From Jatrophihabitans_A lederbergiae (GTDB lineage: Bacteria > Actinomycetota > Actinomycetes > Mycobacteriales > Jatrophihabitantaceae): a stretch of DNA of 64,000 nucleotides. Position numbers and translations under genes: made by a program. The notes under the pieces are model-generated. The model did no database searches, was not told where the DNA came from, and saw only the letters and a program-made list of their open reading frames with translations. The stretch spans positions 178,786 through 242,785 of the forward strand of contig NZ_JAVREH010000004.1 in assembly GCF_031845305.1 (NCBI RefSeq). The letters are read 5' to 3'. This document shows positions 19,765 to 29,000 of the stretch, one piece after another; the first letter of the stretch is position 1, and each line of letters opens with the position of its first letter.

Positions 19765-20838
19765 CTAGGCGCGGCTGCCGAGGCCGGGAACGATGTCGGC
19801 CAGCTGGAAGGTCACCGCCTGTTCGAGCTGGGCATAGGTGCAGGACTCCGGGGTCCGGTCGGGACGCCAGCGATTGAACTGGGCGGTGTGCCGGAAGCGC
19901 TCCCCTTCCATGTGGTCGTAGCGGACCTCTACGACCCACTCCGGCCGCAGCGGCGTGAAGGACAGGTCCTTGCCGGCATTCCACCGGGAGGTCTCACCCT
20001 TGCGGGGCGTGCGCTCGCCGGCCTCGTGCGCCGCCCAGTTCCACGGATGCTGGTCCATCCCGATGACCAGCGGCTGCAACTCGGCGAACAGCTCCCGGCG
20101 GCGCACCATCGGAAAGGCGCCGATGACGCCGACCGAGTTCAGCACGCCCGCGTCCGTGTAAAGGCCCAGCATCAGCGAACCGATGACGTCCGGGCCGCTC
20201 TTGTGCACCCGGTATCCCGCGACCACGCAGTCAGCCGTCCGCTCGTGCTTGATCTTCCACATCACTCGCTTGTCCGGCTCGTAGCTGCCCTCCAGCCGCT
20301 TCGCGACCACGCCGTCCAGCCCGGCCCCCTCGAACTCGGTGAACCACCGCACGGCGATGTCGCGGTCCCGGGTCGCCGGGGTCAGGTGGATGGGCGCGCG
20401 CACGCCGGCCAGCGCGGCTTCCAGGGCGGCACGGCGCTCGGTGAACGGCCGGCCGGTGTAGTCCTCGTCGCCGAGCGCGAGCAGGTCGAAGGCGATGAAC
20501 GACGCCGGGGTCTGCGTGCTCAGCAGTGTCACCCGCGAGACCGCTGGATGGATCCGCTGCTGCAGCGCATCGAAGTCCAGTCCCACGTCGGTGGCGATGA
20601 CGATCTCGCCGTCGATGACGCAGCGCTCGGGCAACTCGGCCTTGACCGCCTCGATCAGCTCCGGAAAGTACCGGGTCATCGGCCGCTCGTTGCGGCTGCC
20701 GAACTCGACCTCGTCCCCGTCGCGGAAAATGATGGAGCGGAAGCCGTCCCATTTCGGCTCGTACGACGCCCCGGACGGGATCTCGGACACAGATTTCGCC
20801 AGCATCGGGGACACCGGCGGCAGCACAGGGAGTTTCAT
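19765..20838 (-). CDS. ligC: ATP-dependent DNA ligase LigC
   Basis: A 357-residue ATP-dependent ligase consisting only of the nucleotidyltransferase and OB domains. Motif I is YEPKWDGFR with the adenylated Lys29; DGEIVI (motif III), FIAFDLLAL and the DGVVAKR/WKIKHERTADCVV segment (motifs IV-V) follow. Size and layout match actinobacterial LigC, which acts with stand-alone LigD-type polymerases in repair. The reading frame remains open a long way upstream, but that part is antisense to two other genes, so ATG 20838 is taken. Confidence 0.92.
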   Translation of the reverse strand: MKLPVLPPVSPMLAKSVSEIPSGASYEPKWDGFRSIIFRDGDEVEFGSRNERPMTRYFPELIEAVKAELPERCVIDGEIVIATDVGLDFDALQQRIHPAVSRVTLLSTQTPASFIAFDLLALGDEDYTGRPFTERRAALEAALAGVRAPIHLTPATRDRDIAVRWFTEFEGAGLDGVVAKRLEGSYEPDKRVMWKIKHERTADCVVAGYRVHKSGPDVIGSLMLGLYTDAGVLNSVGVIGAFPMVRRRELFAELQPLVIGMDQHPWNWAAHEAGERTPRKGETSRWNAGKDLSFTPLRPEWVVEVRYDHMEGERFRHTAQFNRWRPDRTPESCTYAQLEQAVTFQLADIVPGLGSRA

Positions 20839-20940
20839 CCGGCCATTGTGACGGATCGGCCGCCCGGGAGCGCCGTCCCCGCGGTGAGCGACGCGGGTGG
20901 CGGACTGCTTCGGCGGCGGAGCGGTCGGTAGCCTGAGGCA

Positions 20941-22554
20941 GTGCAACCCACCCGTCGTTCGCCCCGTCTGTCCCTGATCGCCAGCGTTGCCGTCACGCTC
21001 CTGGTTTCCGCCGCCTGCACCAAGGACAAGGCCGCGGACGCGCCGAAGACGACACCGGCTCCGGCCACCTCGAGCGCGTCCGTGTCGAGCGCGTCCGCCG
21101 GCCCGACCGCGACCGCGAGGCCGACCGCGGCACCGGCCGGCATCGCGTTCTCCGACTGCTCGGAGCAGTTCCAGGCCGCCATCCGCAGCCCCAAGGCAAA
21201 GAGCATGGTGTTCTCGTGCGGCAAACTGGCGGTGCCGCTGGACTATGCCAGGCCCACCGGGGCGCGGATCGACCTGTTCGTGGTGAAGGTGCACAGCAAG
21301 TCCCAGAAGACGTCGGCGCGGATCGGGTCGCTGGTGGTCAACCCCGGCGGTCCCGGTGGCTCGGGCGTGAACCTCGCCGCGGGCCTGGTGAGCTCGTTGA
21401 GCTCCGACGTGCTGGATCGCTTCGACGTGGTCGGGTTCGACCCCCGGGGTGTGGGCCTGTCGGGTCCGCTGCAATGCATCAGCGACAAGCAGAAGGACCA
21501 GCTGTCCGCCGCCGACCCGGACGTGCGCACCGCTGCCGGCCGCATCCAGGCACGCGCGCTGTCCGACGCCGTGGCCAAGGGCTGCATCGCGAAGTACGGC
21601 TCGGCGCTGAGCCACTACAACACCGAAGAGACCGCCCACGACATGGATCTGCTGCGGCAGGCGCTGGGCGACAGCAAGCTCAATTACCTCGGCTTCTCCT
21701 ACGGAACCCGGCTCGGGGCCGCGTACGCTCACGAGTTCCCGACGCATATCCGCACCGCCGTGCTGGACGGTGCGGTCGACCCGGTGGCCGGCGAGCTGAC
21801 GACGGACGAGCGGCAGATCAAGGCCTTCGAGGACGCCTTCGACCAGTTCGCCGCCGACTGTGCGAAGCGGAGTTCCTGCGCGTCGATCGGCAATCCGCGG
21901 ACGGTGGTGGAGCAGCTGATCAAGTCGGCCGACCGCTCCCCCATCAAGTCCAGCAAGAAGGGCGAGACCCGCCGCGCGACCGGCGGCATCGTCACCATCG
22001 GCGTGCTGTCGGCGCTGTACGACCAGACTCAGTGGGCAGAACTGGGGACGGCCCTGAGCGCCGCCGAGCGCGGTGATGCCGCCAAGCTGTTCACGCTGGC
22101 CGATCAGTACTCCGAGCGCGATCCCGAGACCGGGCACTATGCCAACATTCTGGACGCCAACCTTGCGGTCAACTGCAACGACTCGACACTGCGGGTGACC
22201 GACGCCCTGGTCGCCAGCCGGGCGAAGACCTGGATCGCGAAGTACCCGATCTTCGGCCCGAACGCCTCCGCGTCGCTCTACAGCTGCCATGCCTGGCCGC
22301 GCTCGGGCCATCCGCTGCCGCCGGCCTCCGCGCCCGGCGCGCCGCCGATCCTGGTGGTCGGAACGGTGCACGACCCCGCGACGCCGTACGCCGCGGCGGG
22401 CGTGCTGGCGAAGGCACTGGGTACCGGAGTAGTGCTGAGCTGGGACGGCGAGGGGCACACGGCCTATCCCAAGACCAGCTGCGTCACCACGAAGGTGGAC
22501 AAGTACCTGATCACCGGCATGCCGCCCACCGGTGACACCTGCCCGCGCAGCTAG
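20941..22554 (+). CDS. secreted alpha/beta-hydrolase lipoprotein, TAP-like peptidase
   Basis: 537 residues with a lipoprotein signal peptide: a charged start, a hydrophobic core and a lipobox ending LVSAAC at about residue 25, followed by a Ala/Thr/Pro-rich linker. The alpha/beta-hydrolase domain has the oxyanion segment NPGGPGGSG, the nucleophile elbow GFSYGTR near residue 252 and a C-terminal TAP-like region with VVGTVHDPATP (Asp) and WDGEGHTA (His). It resembles tripeptidyl aminopeptidases of Streptomyces and mycobacterial Hip1-type enzymes. GTG start. Confidence 0.87.
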   Translation: MQPTRRSPRLSLIASVAVTLLVSAACTKDKAADAPKTTPAPATSSASVSSASAGPTATARPTAAPAGIAFSDCSEQFQAAIRSPKAKSMVFSCGKLAVPLDYARPTGARIDLFVVKVHSKSQKTSARIGSLVVNPGGPGGSGVNLAAGLVSSLSSDVLDRFDVVGFDPRGVGLSGPLQCISDKQKDQLSAADPDVRTAAGRIQARALSDAVAKGCIAKYGSALSHYNTEETAHDMDLLRQALGDSKLNYLGFSYGTRLGAAYAHEFPTHIRTAVLDGAVDPVAGELTTDERQIKAFEDAFDQFAADCAKRSSCASIGNPRTVVEQLIKSADRSPIKSSKKGETRRATGGIVTIGVLSALYDQTQWAELGTALSAAERGDAAKLFTLADQYSERDPETGHYANILDANLAVNCNDSTLRVTDALVASRAKTWIAKYPIFGPNASASLYSCHAWPRSGHPLPPASAPGAPPILVVGTVHDPATPYAAAGVLAKALGTGVVLSWDGEGHTAYPKTSCVTTKVDKYLITGMPPTGDTCPRS

Positions 22555-22566
22555 CGGCTGCTGTCG

Positions 22567-23400
22567 ATGGCTGTGCTGTTCGCCCTGTTCGCGGCCGCCG
22601 CGTACGGGGTCAGTGACTTCCTGGGCGGACTGGCGTCGCGCCGGGCCGCCGCGGTGACCGTGCTGCTGGTGAGCTATCCGGTCGGCGCGCTGTTGATGGC
22701 CGGCGCGCTGCCGTTCTACGGCGGACCCGTCACGGCGTCCACGCTGTGGTGGAGCATCGCCGGGGGCGGTGCCGGTCTGGCCGGCGTGGCCCTGCTCTAC
22801 AGCGCGCTGGCGCAGGCGCCGATGAACATCATATCGCCGGTCACGGCGGTGATGTCGGCGGTGGTCCCGGTACTGGGCGGCGTGGTTCAAGGCGAGCGGC
22901 CGCACCTGCTGGCCTGGCTCGGTATCGCGCTTGGGCTCGTCGCCGTGGTGCTCATCTCGCGGCAGCCGGAGGACCATCCGCACGGGCCGGTCGGTTGGCG
23001 TCCGCTGATGATGGCCGTGCTCGCCGGAGTCGGCTTCGGGGCGTACTTCATCTGCCTTGCCCAGTCGGACACCGATTCCGGCATCTGGCCGGTCGTCATC
23101 TCGCGCGGGGTGTCGGCGGTGCTGCTGGTTCCCATCGCCTTCGCCGGTTCCAAGTTCGTCCGGATGTCCTCGGGCGCGCTCGGGCTCGCCGCGGTGGCCG
23201 GGGTGCTGGACGCCGGTGCCAACGTCGCGTTCCTGCTCGCGAGCCGGCACGGCCTGCTGTCGCTCTCGGGGGTGATCACCGCGCTGTATCCGGCCGGAAC
23301 GGTGCTGCTGGCGGTGCTGATCCTGAAGGAGCACACCGGACGGGTGCAGCGAGCCGGTCTCGGTCTGGCCACCGCCGCGGTCGTCCTGCTCACCCGCTGA
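22567..23400 (+). CDS. DMT superfamily (EamA) transporter
   Basis: A 277-residue membrane protein with about ten hydrophobic segments in two homologous EamA halves. The first begins LFALFAAAAYGVSDFLGGLASRR and ends in VPVLGGVVQGERP; the second ends with the equivalent SLSGVITALYPAGTVLLAV and LKEHTGRVQ. Substrate unknown. It follows the secreted hydrolase by 12 bases and is probably co-transcribed. Confidence 0.85.
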   Translation: MAVLFALFAAAAYGVSDFLGGLASRRAAAVTVLLVSYPVGALLMAGALPFYGGPVTASTLWWSIAGGGAGLAGVALLYSALAQAPMNIISPVTAVMSAVVPVLGGVVQGERPHLLAWLGIALGLVAVVLISRQPEDHPHGPVGWRPLMMAVLAGVGFGAYFICLAQSDTDSGIWPVVISRGVSAVLLVPIAFAGSKFVRMSSGALGLAAVAGVLDAGANVAFLLASRHGLLSLSGVITALYPAGTVLLAVLILKEHTGRVQRAGLGLATAAVVLLTR

Positions 23401-23511
23401 CCAGCGTCGGCAATGGTCGTACGATCGCTTGGACCGCTCCCGACGGGAAGGTCGTCATCTCGCGATCGGTCACCAGCTGTGGCAGAGCAGCTCGCAGAGG
23501 GACGGAGAGCC

Positions 23512-24075
23512 ATGCTGATCTACTCGATGAGCGTCTCGGTGGACGGCTTCATCGCCGACCGCACGGGCGGGTTCGGGTGGACGGTCCCTAGCGAGGAGCA
23601 GTTTCGTTTCCACCTTGCGCAGACACGCGAACTCGGCGTCCATCTGTGCGGTCGCAAGCTTTACGAGACCATGCTGCCGTGGGAGACGGATCCGTCGTTC
23701 CGCGACAACGAGCTCGGGGCCGCGTTCGCCGATGTCTGGTGCGCTATCCCGAAGGTCGTCTTCAGCCGCACGCTCGAGAGCGTCCAGGGCAACGCCCGGC
23801 TCGCCGAGGCGTCGGTGGCCGAGGAGGCCGCTGCGGCTCTCGACGCGACCGACAAGGACGTCGCGATCGGTGGCGCCGGCCTGGCCGCGGCAGCGATCAA
23901 GCTCGGCCTCGTCGACGAGCTGCACATGTTCCGGAACCCGATCGTCGTCGGCGGCGGCACGCCCTTCCTGCCGCCGGTCACCGAAGTCGTTCAGCTGAAC
24001 CTGGTCGAGACCAGGACGTTCAGCTCACGCGTGGTCTACGAGCGCTACAGTCGCGCCCGCGAGAGTTCGGACTGA
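23512..24075 (+). CDS. dihydrofolate reductase family (RibD-C) protein
   Basis: 187 residues. The start MLIYSMSVSVDGFIADRTGG is the classic N-terminus of small RibD-C/DHFR-like reductases; LCGRKLYETM, the NADPH loop AIGGAGLAAAAI and ELHMFRNPIVVGGGTPF follow. ATG 23512 is preceded by GGAGAG. The function is a generic NADPH-dependent reductase. It is the last gene before the accessory region that starts with a decayed polymerase fragment. Confidence 0.8.
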   Translation: MLIYSMSVSVDGFIADRTGGFGWTVPSEEQFRFHLAQTRELGVHLCGRKLYETMLPWETDPSFRDNELGAAFADVWCAIPKVVFSRTLESVQGNARLAEASVAEEAAAALDATDKDVAIGGAGLAAAAIKLGLVDELHMFRNPIVVGGGTPFLPPVTEVVQLNLVETRTFSSRVVYERYSRARESSD

Positions 24076-24138
24076 CACCCCCGTCCGAGTCCTCAACGCT
24101 GCAGATCACGCGGCAGAATTGTCGTCCTCGTTAGACAA

Positions 24139-24289
24139 GGCGAAACGCTGAGGCATGGTGGCGATGGTGAAGTCACGCATCTGGACGTCCGGTAGCTCGT
24201 CCCAGGTCACCGGCGCCGACACCGGCCCGTGCGGGAAGCCGCGCACCTAATACGAGGCAGCGATCGTCCTGTCCATGGCGTTCTGGTTG
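24139..24289 (-). pseudogene. fragment of LigD-type polymerase gene (decayed)
   Basis: About 151 bases aligning without gaps to positions 32051-32201 inside the intact LigD polymerase gene, in the same orientation. A hand count gives about 87% identity over the 138 bases compared. The minus-strand translation preserves VRGFPHGPVSAPVTWDELPD and MRDFTIATMP but has a TAG stop where the intact protein has Ser (SY-stop-VRGF). Most differences are at third codon positions, so it derives from a diverged homologue or an old duplication, not a recent copy. No other part of the gene is visible nearby. Confidence 0.85.
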
Positions 24290-24359
24290 GCGTAGGTGGC
24301 CTTCAAGCTCAGAAACGTTCCGCCCCCCACCTGGACGCACCGCTCATTCACTCGTCGAT

Positions 24360-24375
24360 GTATCCAATCGGATAC
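24360..24375. promoter_or_regulatory. palindromic operator at toxin-antitoxin promoter
   Basis: A perfect inverted repeat, GTATCC-AATC-GGATAC. It overlaps a possible -10 hexamer TACGCT (24373-24378) about 30 bases before the start of the Xre gene. The position suits autorepression by the Xre antitoxin, as in many toxin-antitoxin operons. Binding is inferred. Confidence 0.5.
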
Positions 24376-24404
24376 GCTGAGGTAGGGATTGGGGGTGATT
24401 GACG

Positions 24405-24917
24405 ATGACGGGTGGCCATCTGTTGGAGCGCGCCCGCCGCGCGGCCGGGTTGAGTCAAGAAGACCTGGCGCGGCGCGCGCACACCTCGCGTACCGCTGTA
24501 TCGGCGTACGAGAACGGCCACAAGTCGCCCTCGCTGTCCACTGCCGAACGCCTTCTGGCCGAGGCTGGCTACGAGCTGGACGCCCGGCCGCGCGTCACCT
24601 TTCACTGGGTCGCCGGTGCGCGCGACCATCGCTACGAGGTTCCCGACCGGCTCCCACAATTGCTTCCGGACCAGGCGTTGGCCACCGTGCAGCTCCCGCT
24701 GCGGCTCAATTGGTCCGACAAGGAACGGGAGTACCGCATGGCCGACCGCACCGACCGAGCCCGGGTCTACGAGGCGGTCCTACGCGAGGGCACCGCCGAC
24801 GACGTTCTCACCTACGTCGACGGCACGTTGCTCGTCGATCTCTGGCCGGAGTTGGTCCTTCCCCGCGACCTACGCGCGGCATGGTCGGCGGTCATCAACC
24901 GCGCCCTGGCAAACTAG
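24405..24917 (+). CDS. Xre-family HTH protein, probable antitoxin
   Basis: 170 residues. Residues 4-60 form a Cro/CI-type helix-turn-helix (LLERARRAAGLSQEDLARRAHTSRTAVSAYENG), and the remainder is a helical domain likely to contact the toxin. ATG 24405 has GGGGGTG eight bases upstream; a TTG two codons earlier is in frame. The stop codon shares one base with the GTG start of the nucleotidyltransferase (TAGTG), the usual antitoxin-then-toxin order. A palindrome sits at the promoter. Confidence 0.8.
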   Translation: MTGGHLLERARRAAGLSQEDLARRAHTSRTAVSAYENGHKSPSLSTAERLLAEAGYELDARPRVTFHWVAGARDHRYEVPDRLPQLLPDQALATVQLPLRLNWSDKEREYRMADRTDRARVYEAVLREGTADDVLTYVDGTLLVDLWPELVLPRDLRAAWSAVINRALAN

Positions 24918-25573
24918 TGAGCGATGCCGACCAACCCACCTCGCTGACGAGCTTCCAGTTGGAGGCAGCGGCAGTGTTCTTTCAGCTGCCCGCATCCCAA
25001 GGATTCCTTCTTGCCGGTGGCGCAGCGCTGGCAGCACAGCACCTCACGACTCGACCAACGCAAGATCTTGACTTCTTCACCAGCCCAGGTCGCGGCGAGG
25101 TTCCAGCCGCCCGCGACGAGTTCATCGCCGCCGCGCGCACCCGCGGCTGGAAACTACAAATAATTAGGGACGAGCTCACCTTCTGCCGCATACAGATCAC
25201 TGGTGCCGACGAGCTGCTGATCGACATCGCTCTAGACGCGACACCAGGACACCCGCCAGTCACCAGCATCGCCGGACCCACGCTCGACCCGAGTGAACTG
25301 GCCGGACGCAAAGTGATCGCATTGTTCGATCGCGCAGCGGCTCGAGACTTCGTAGACGTGTTCGTCCTCAGCAGTTCGTTCGGCAAGGACGAACTCCTCA
25401 GACTAGCAGCGGAGGTTGACGCGGGCTTCGACCTGCAGGTGCTCGCTGACATGTTCGACATGTTGGTCCGATACACCGATCGCGATCTATCCCTCGGCAC
25501 TGTCGACCCGTCAGCAGTCCGCAAATTCTTCGCTGACTGGGCCGATCAAATCCGAACCGGCCCGGCGCCGTAA
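24917..25573 (+). CDS. nucleotidyltransferase AbiEii/MenT-like toxin
   Basis: 218 residues. The segment FLLAGGAALAAQHLTTRPTQDLDFF (split as GGAALA near residue 35 and RPTQDLDFF near residue 47) is the hallmark of DNA polymerase beta-like AbiEii/AbiGii toxins: a GG motif, then DxD-type metal ligands; LLIDIALD supplies the third acidic residue and GRKVIALFDRAAARDFVDVF is the conserved C-terminal Lys/Arg/Asp block. Relatives such as MenT of M. tuberculosis inactivate tRNA by adding nucleotides, and AbiEii is a type IV abortive-infection toxin. It is coupled to the upstream Xre gene. Confidence 0.85.
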   Translation: MSDADQPTSLTSFQLEAAAVFFQLPASQGFLLAGGAALAAQHLTTRPTQDLDFFTSPGRGEVPAARDEFIAAARTRGWKLQIIRDELTFCRIQITGADELLIDIALDATPGHPPVTSIAGPTLDPSELAGRKVIALFDRAAARDFVDVFVLSSSFGKDELLRLAAEVDAGFDLQVLADMFDMLVRYTDRDLSLGTVDPSAVRKFFADWADQIRTGPAP

Positions 25574-26031
25574 GAGGACTTGCCACGACTGCCGGGCGTA
25601 GCCGTTGCATTCGCCGACCGCGAGGTCGCAGCACCCAAGCCACCCCTGAGCGGACACGGCGTTGCCGAATCCCCATCACACAGTGAACGTCTGACTCAAC
25701 TGCGTCTCGGCCGCGAAGGTAGTGCTCCCCCTTCCGTGATGCAGAGCCTGCGCGGACGCGCAAGATCCGTCGATATCGGGTGAAGCCTCGGGAATGCCAT
25801 CACCGTCCAGATTGATCACTATGTTCGATGGGTCAGTGACTTTGAGCCAGGTCTAAGCGCCGCAGGCTGCCGGGAACAGCGCTACACCAGCCTGCGGCGA
25901 CGTGATCATGTCGCCGTTTGGATTTAATCGAACGGCGGTGGCACGGCGATGCGAATGCCTGCGAATCCTATCTGCGGGTCCCATGGGCATTCGGAGCAGC
26001 AGGTTGGACGACGCCCGACCTCTCGGTAAAG
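25574..26031. other. non-coding gap between toxin gene and STAND gene
   Basis: About 458 bases before the operators with no convincing gene. Several short open frames exist, but none has a ribosome-binding site together with actinobacterial codon bias. Base composition is less GC-rich than the flanks in places (for example around 25800-25850 and 25915-25930). The stretch could hold remnants of earlier genes. I see no clear tRNA, terminator or att core in it. Confidence 0.5.
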
Positions 26032-26081
26032 TGTCCAAATTTATGGACATCACTTGTCCAAATATTCTGGACATGTATAGG
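26032..26081 (+). promoter_or_regulatory. promoter with two TGTCCA/TGGACA palindromes
   Basis: Palindrome 1 is TGTCCA-N6-TGGACA (26032-26049) and palindrome 2 is TGTCCA-N7-TGGACA (26055-26073). A candidate -35 TTGTCC (26054-26059) and -10 TATAGG (26076-26081) are separated by 16 bases, so palindrome 2 fills the spacer between them. The downstream protein begins with a winged helix, so autorepression is the simple reading. The ATG at 26090 lies only nine bases after the -10, implying a very short or absent leader. Confidence 0.65.
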
Positions 26082-26089
26082 GTGGCGGT

Positions 26090-29000
26090 ATGGCTGGTGT
26101 GGCAGAGATGTTGCGGTCGACCCTCGGTGAGAACCGGTTCGCGGTGCTGAGTGCGGTGGCGGGTCAGGTCGAGCCGGTGTCGGGGCGGGCGATCGCGGGT
26201 GAGTTGAAGGTGTCGCCGACTACCGCGTCGGACCATCTGTCGTTGCTTGAGGCTGCTGGGCTGGTGCGGTCGAGCACGGTGGGTCGGGCGAAGTTGTGGG
26301 GGCTCGACATGGACTGCGACCTGGTTCGGGCGTGGTTGCGGGAGGCGGGCGGCGAGGTGGCGAGTCCCGCGTCGTCCGGTGGCGCGGGTGTGACGTTCGA
26401 GCGGAAGGTCGTGGCCGATTACTTGGGGCGGCTGCTTGCTGGTGATACGGCTGCGGGGCTGGGGTCGAGCCGGGTGGTCGTGTCGGTCGCGTTGCAGCAG
26501 GCTCCTGAATTCACCGTGGATGACGTGGTGGTCAGGGCGGCGCTTGAGGGTGAGGCGGAGCCGTCGCTGGTGTTGGCGTTGGCAGCCCGCCGGACCCCGC
26601 TCCTTCAGACGAGCAACGTGAAGTCGCAGAAGTTGTTCAAGGGCTTGGTGCAGCAGCTAATGCTCGCGGAGCCAGATGGGCCGGAGTTGCGGCTTGGTTT
26701 GGCGGTGTCGGGTGCGCAGGAGCACACGGAGCAGTTGAAGGTGCTCGTCGGGGCCGCCGCGGGCCAGTCGGGGGCGACCGGATTCTTCACGCTGGTGCGC
26801 ACGGCGGGGAAGTTCAACACCGAGGTGCAGGGTCGTCTCAAGCAGATCGAGGGCCTGGTTGAGAAGGCGCTTGTTGATCTTGGCCAGCAGAATCCGCCGA
26901 CGGACGTGGTTGAGCAGTGGACGTGGGAGTTGTTGAGGCGGCTGGTGGTGTTGTCGCCGCGGATGGAGGGTCCGGACGATTCGGATTGGGCGGCGTTGCC
27001 GCGTGTGCTGCGGCCGTTCTCGACGCAGGGGACGCTGTATGGCGGGACGCTGCTCCGGGATCGGTTGCTGACGCTGGCGGACGAGTGGGCGCCGGTGGCT
27101 GCGTTGGTGGATGTGTCGATGGTTCGACGCAGGGTTCATGAGCTGCTGGATTCGGAGGCTGGCCGTCACGCGGCGGGGTGGCGAGCGCTGGAGCTGCTCG
27201 CCGAGCAGGCTCGTGACGCGGTCGGCGACGAGATCGTGTCGGTGGACCGTGTGCGTCGGGTTCGGTTGGACCGGAGCGATGTGGTCGAGGCGTTGACGAC
27301 GTCGGCGGTCGGGTCGGCTGGTGTTGTGTTGCATGGCGAGTCTGGTGTTGGGAAATCGGCGGTTGCGCTGAGGCTGGTTACTGCGACCGGCAAGGACGCC
27401 GGTGAGGCGGCCGCCGAGGGCGGCGCGGACGTTCAGGCTGCTGCGGTGCAGGTGGTGTGCATGAACTTGCGGCACCTGCCGGGCACGGTCCTTGAGTTCG
27501 AGGCGCTGCTCGGGGTGCCGCTAAAGGGGTTGCTTGCGGAGATGTCAGCGCCGACGCGGCTGCTGGTCGTCGACGGGGCGGATGCGGTCGGTGAGGGTCG
27601 GCAGGAGCTGCTGACCTACGTAGTGAACGCCGCGGTCACGGCGGACGTGCATGTGGTGGCGGTGACGGCGAGCGATGTGAAGCAGCTGGTCGTCGACACG
27701 CTGACTGGTTCGGTCGGCCAGGGTGTGGTCGAGGTGGCAGTTCCGCCGTTGACCGACGCGCAGGTCGACGTGGTGGTGGCTGAGTTGAGCGAGTTGGAGG
27801 CGATGGCGGCGAACCCGTCGTCGCGAGAGCTGCTGCGTCGCCCGGTGCTGGTTGATTTGCTGGTGCGCGGCGGGGTCGAGGGTGTGCCGGTCAGCGACTT
27901 CGACGCGATGGAGCAGGTGTGGGCCGGGCTGGTGCGTCGGCGTGAGGCGAGCGACCGGGGGACGCCGGGCGCGCGGAACCTTGTGATGTTGCAGCTTGCT
28001 CGTCAGGTGCTTGATGGTCGTGACCAGCTCGACGCTGCGGTGACGCTGGATCCGGATGCGGTTGAGGGGTTGCGGAAGGACGGGCTGCTGCGCACCCCGC
28101 AGGACAACCCGTACCGGCCGGCTCCGGAGTTCGCGCATGACGAGCTGCGCAGGTATGCGGTGGCGCGCCTGCTGCTTGCCGAGGATGTGATCAAGAGGCT
28201 TGTGGATGCGGGGGTGCCTCGGTGGGCGTTGGGGGCGGCGCGGTTGGCGTGCCAGGCCATGCTCGTCGCGGGCGACACCCCGGGGAATCCGGCGGCGGGG
28301 CGGTTCATGCGGTGGCAGGGCCGGTTCAACGAGCTGGTCGGTGCTGGGCATGGGGAGCGTTGGGCGGATGTGCCGGGGGAGGCACTGCTGACGCTCGGTG
28401 ATCCGCGGGCGGTGTTGCGGGACGCGTGGCCGCAGCTGCGGGCAGACGACGGGGCGGGGGTGCAGCGACTGGTTCGGCTGGTGGATCAGCGGCTGCGGGA
28501 TGAGAGCAAGTTCGTGCGGGTGGCTCCGGTCGAGCCGCTCATTGAGTCGCTGCTGGAGGACGAGACGCCATGGGCGTCCAGCAAGCCTGAGCGGACGCTG
28601 CTCATGGATTGGCTGCGGTCGCTCGCGACATCGCAGACTCCGTCTGGCTATGCGTTGCGCGAGCAGTTGCGTGGCTTGCTCGTGGACTTCTGCGCGGTGG
28701 CCGACGAGCGGCTCCGTGTCGCCGATGAGGAGCGTGAGGCGGAGCGGGCGGCAAGGGCAGCCGCGATGACGGACGAGGAGCGGGCGGAGCGGGAGGCCCG
28801 CTTCAAGAAGTTGCCGCGTTCACTGTTCCAGGAGATCGGGTACCCGCGCGGCCGTCCGCGTCGGGAACGGCCGGCGATTTCGCGGGAGATCACCGACGAG
28901 ACGGTGGTGGAGTTGTTCGCGCTGCTCGGCGCTGATCTTGGTGCCGACGGAGAGGCGTTGTTGCGGCGGGTTGCGGAGGCCGCGCCGGAGGACTTGAAGC

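Noticed and set aside
20839..23334. Long N-terminal extension of the ligase frame to 23334
   Set aside because: That part lies antisense to the secreted hydrolase and DMT transporter genes; ligC homologues begin at the ATG at 20838.
25918..26130. A 70-codon open frame running into the STAND start
   Set aside because: It overlaps both operator palindromes and the start of the large gene in another frame, and has no ribosome-binding site or recognisable family.
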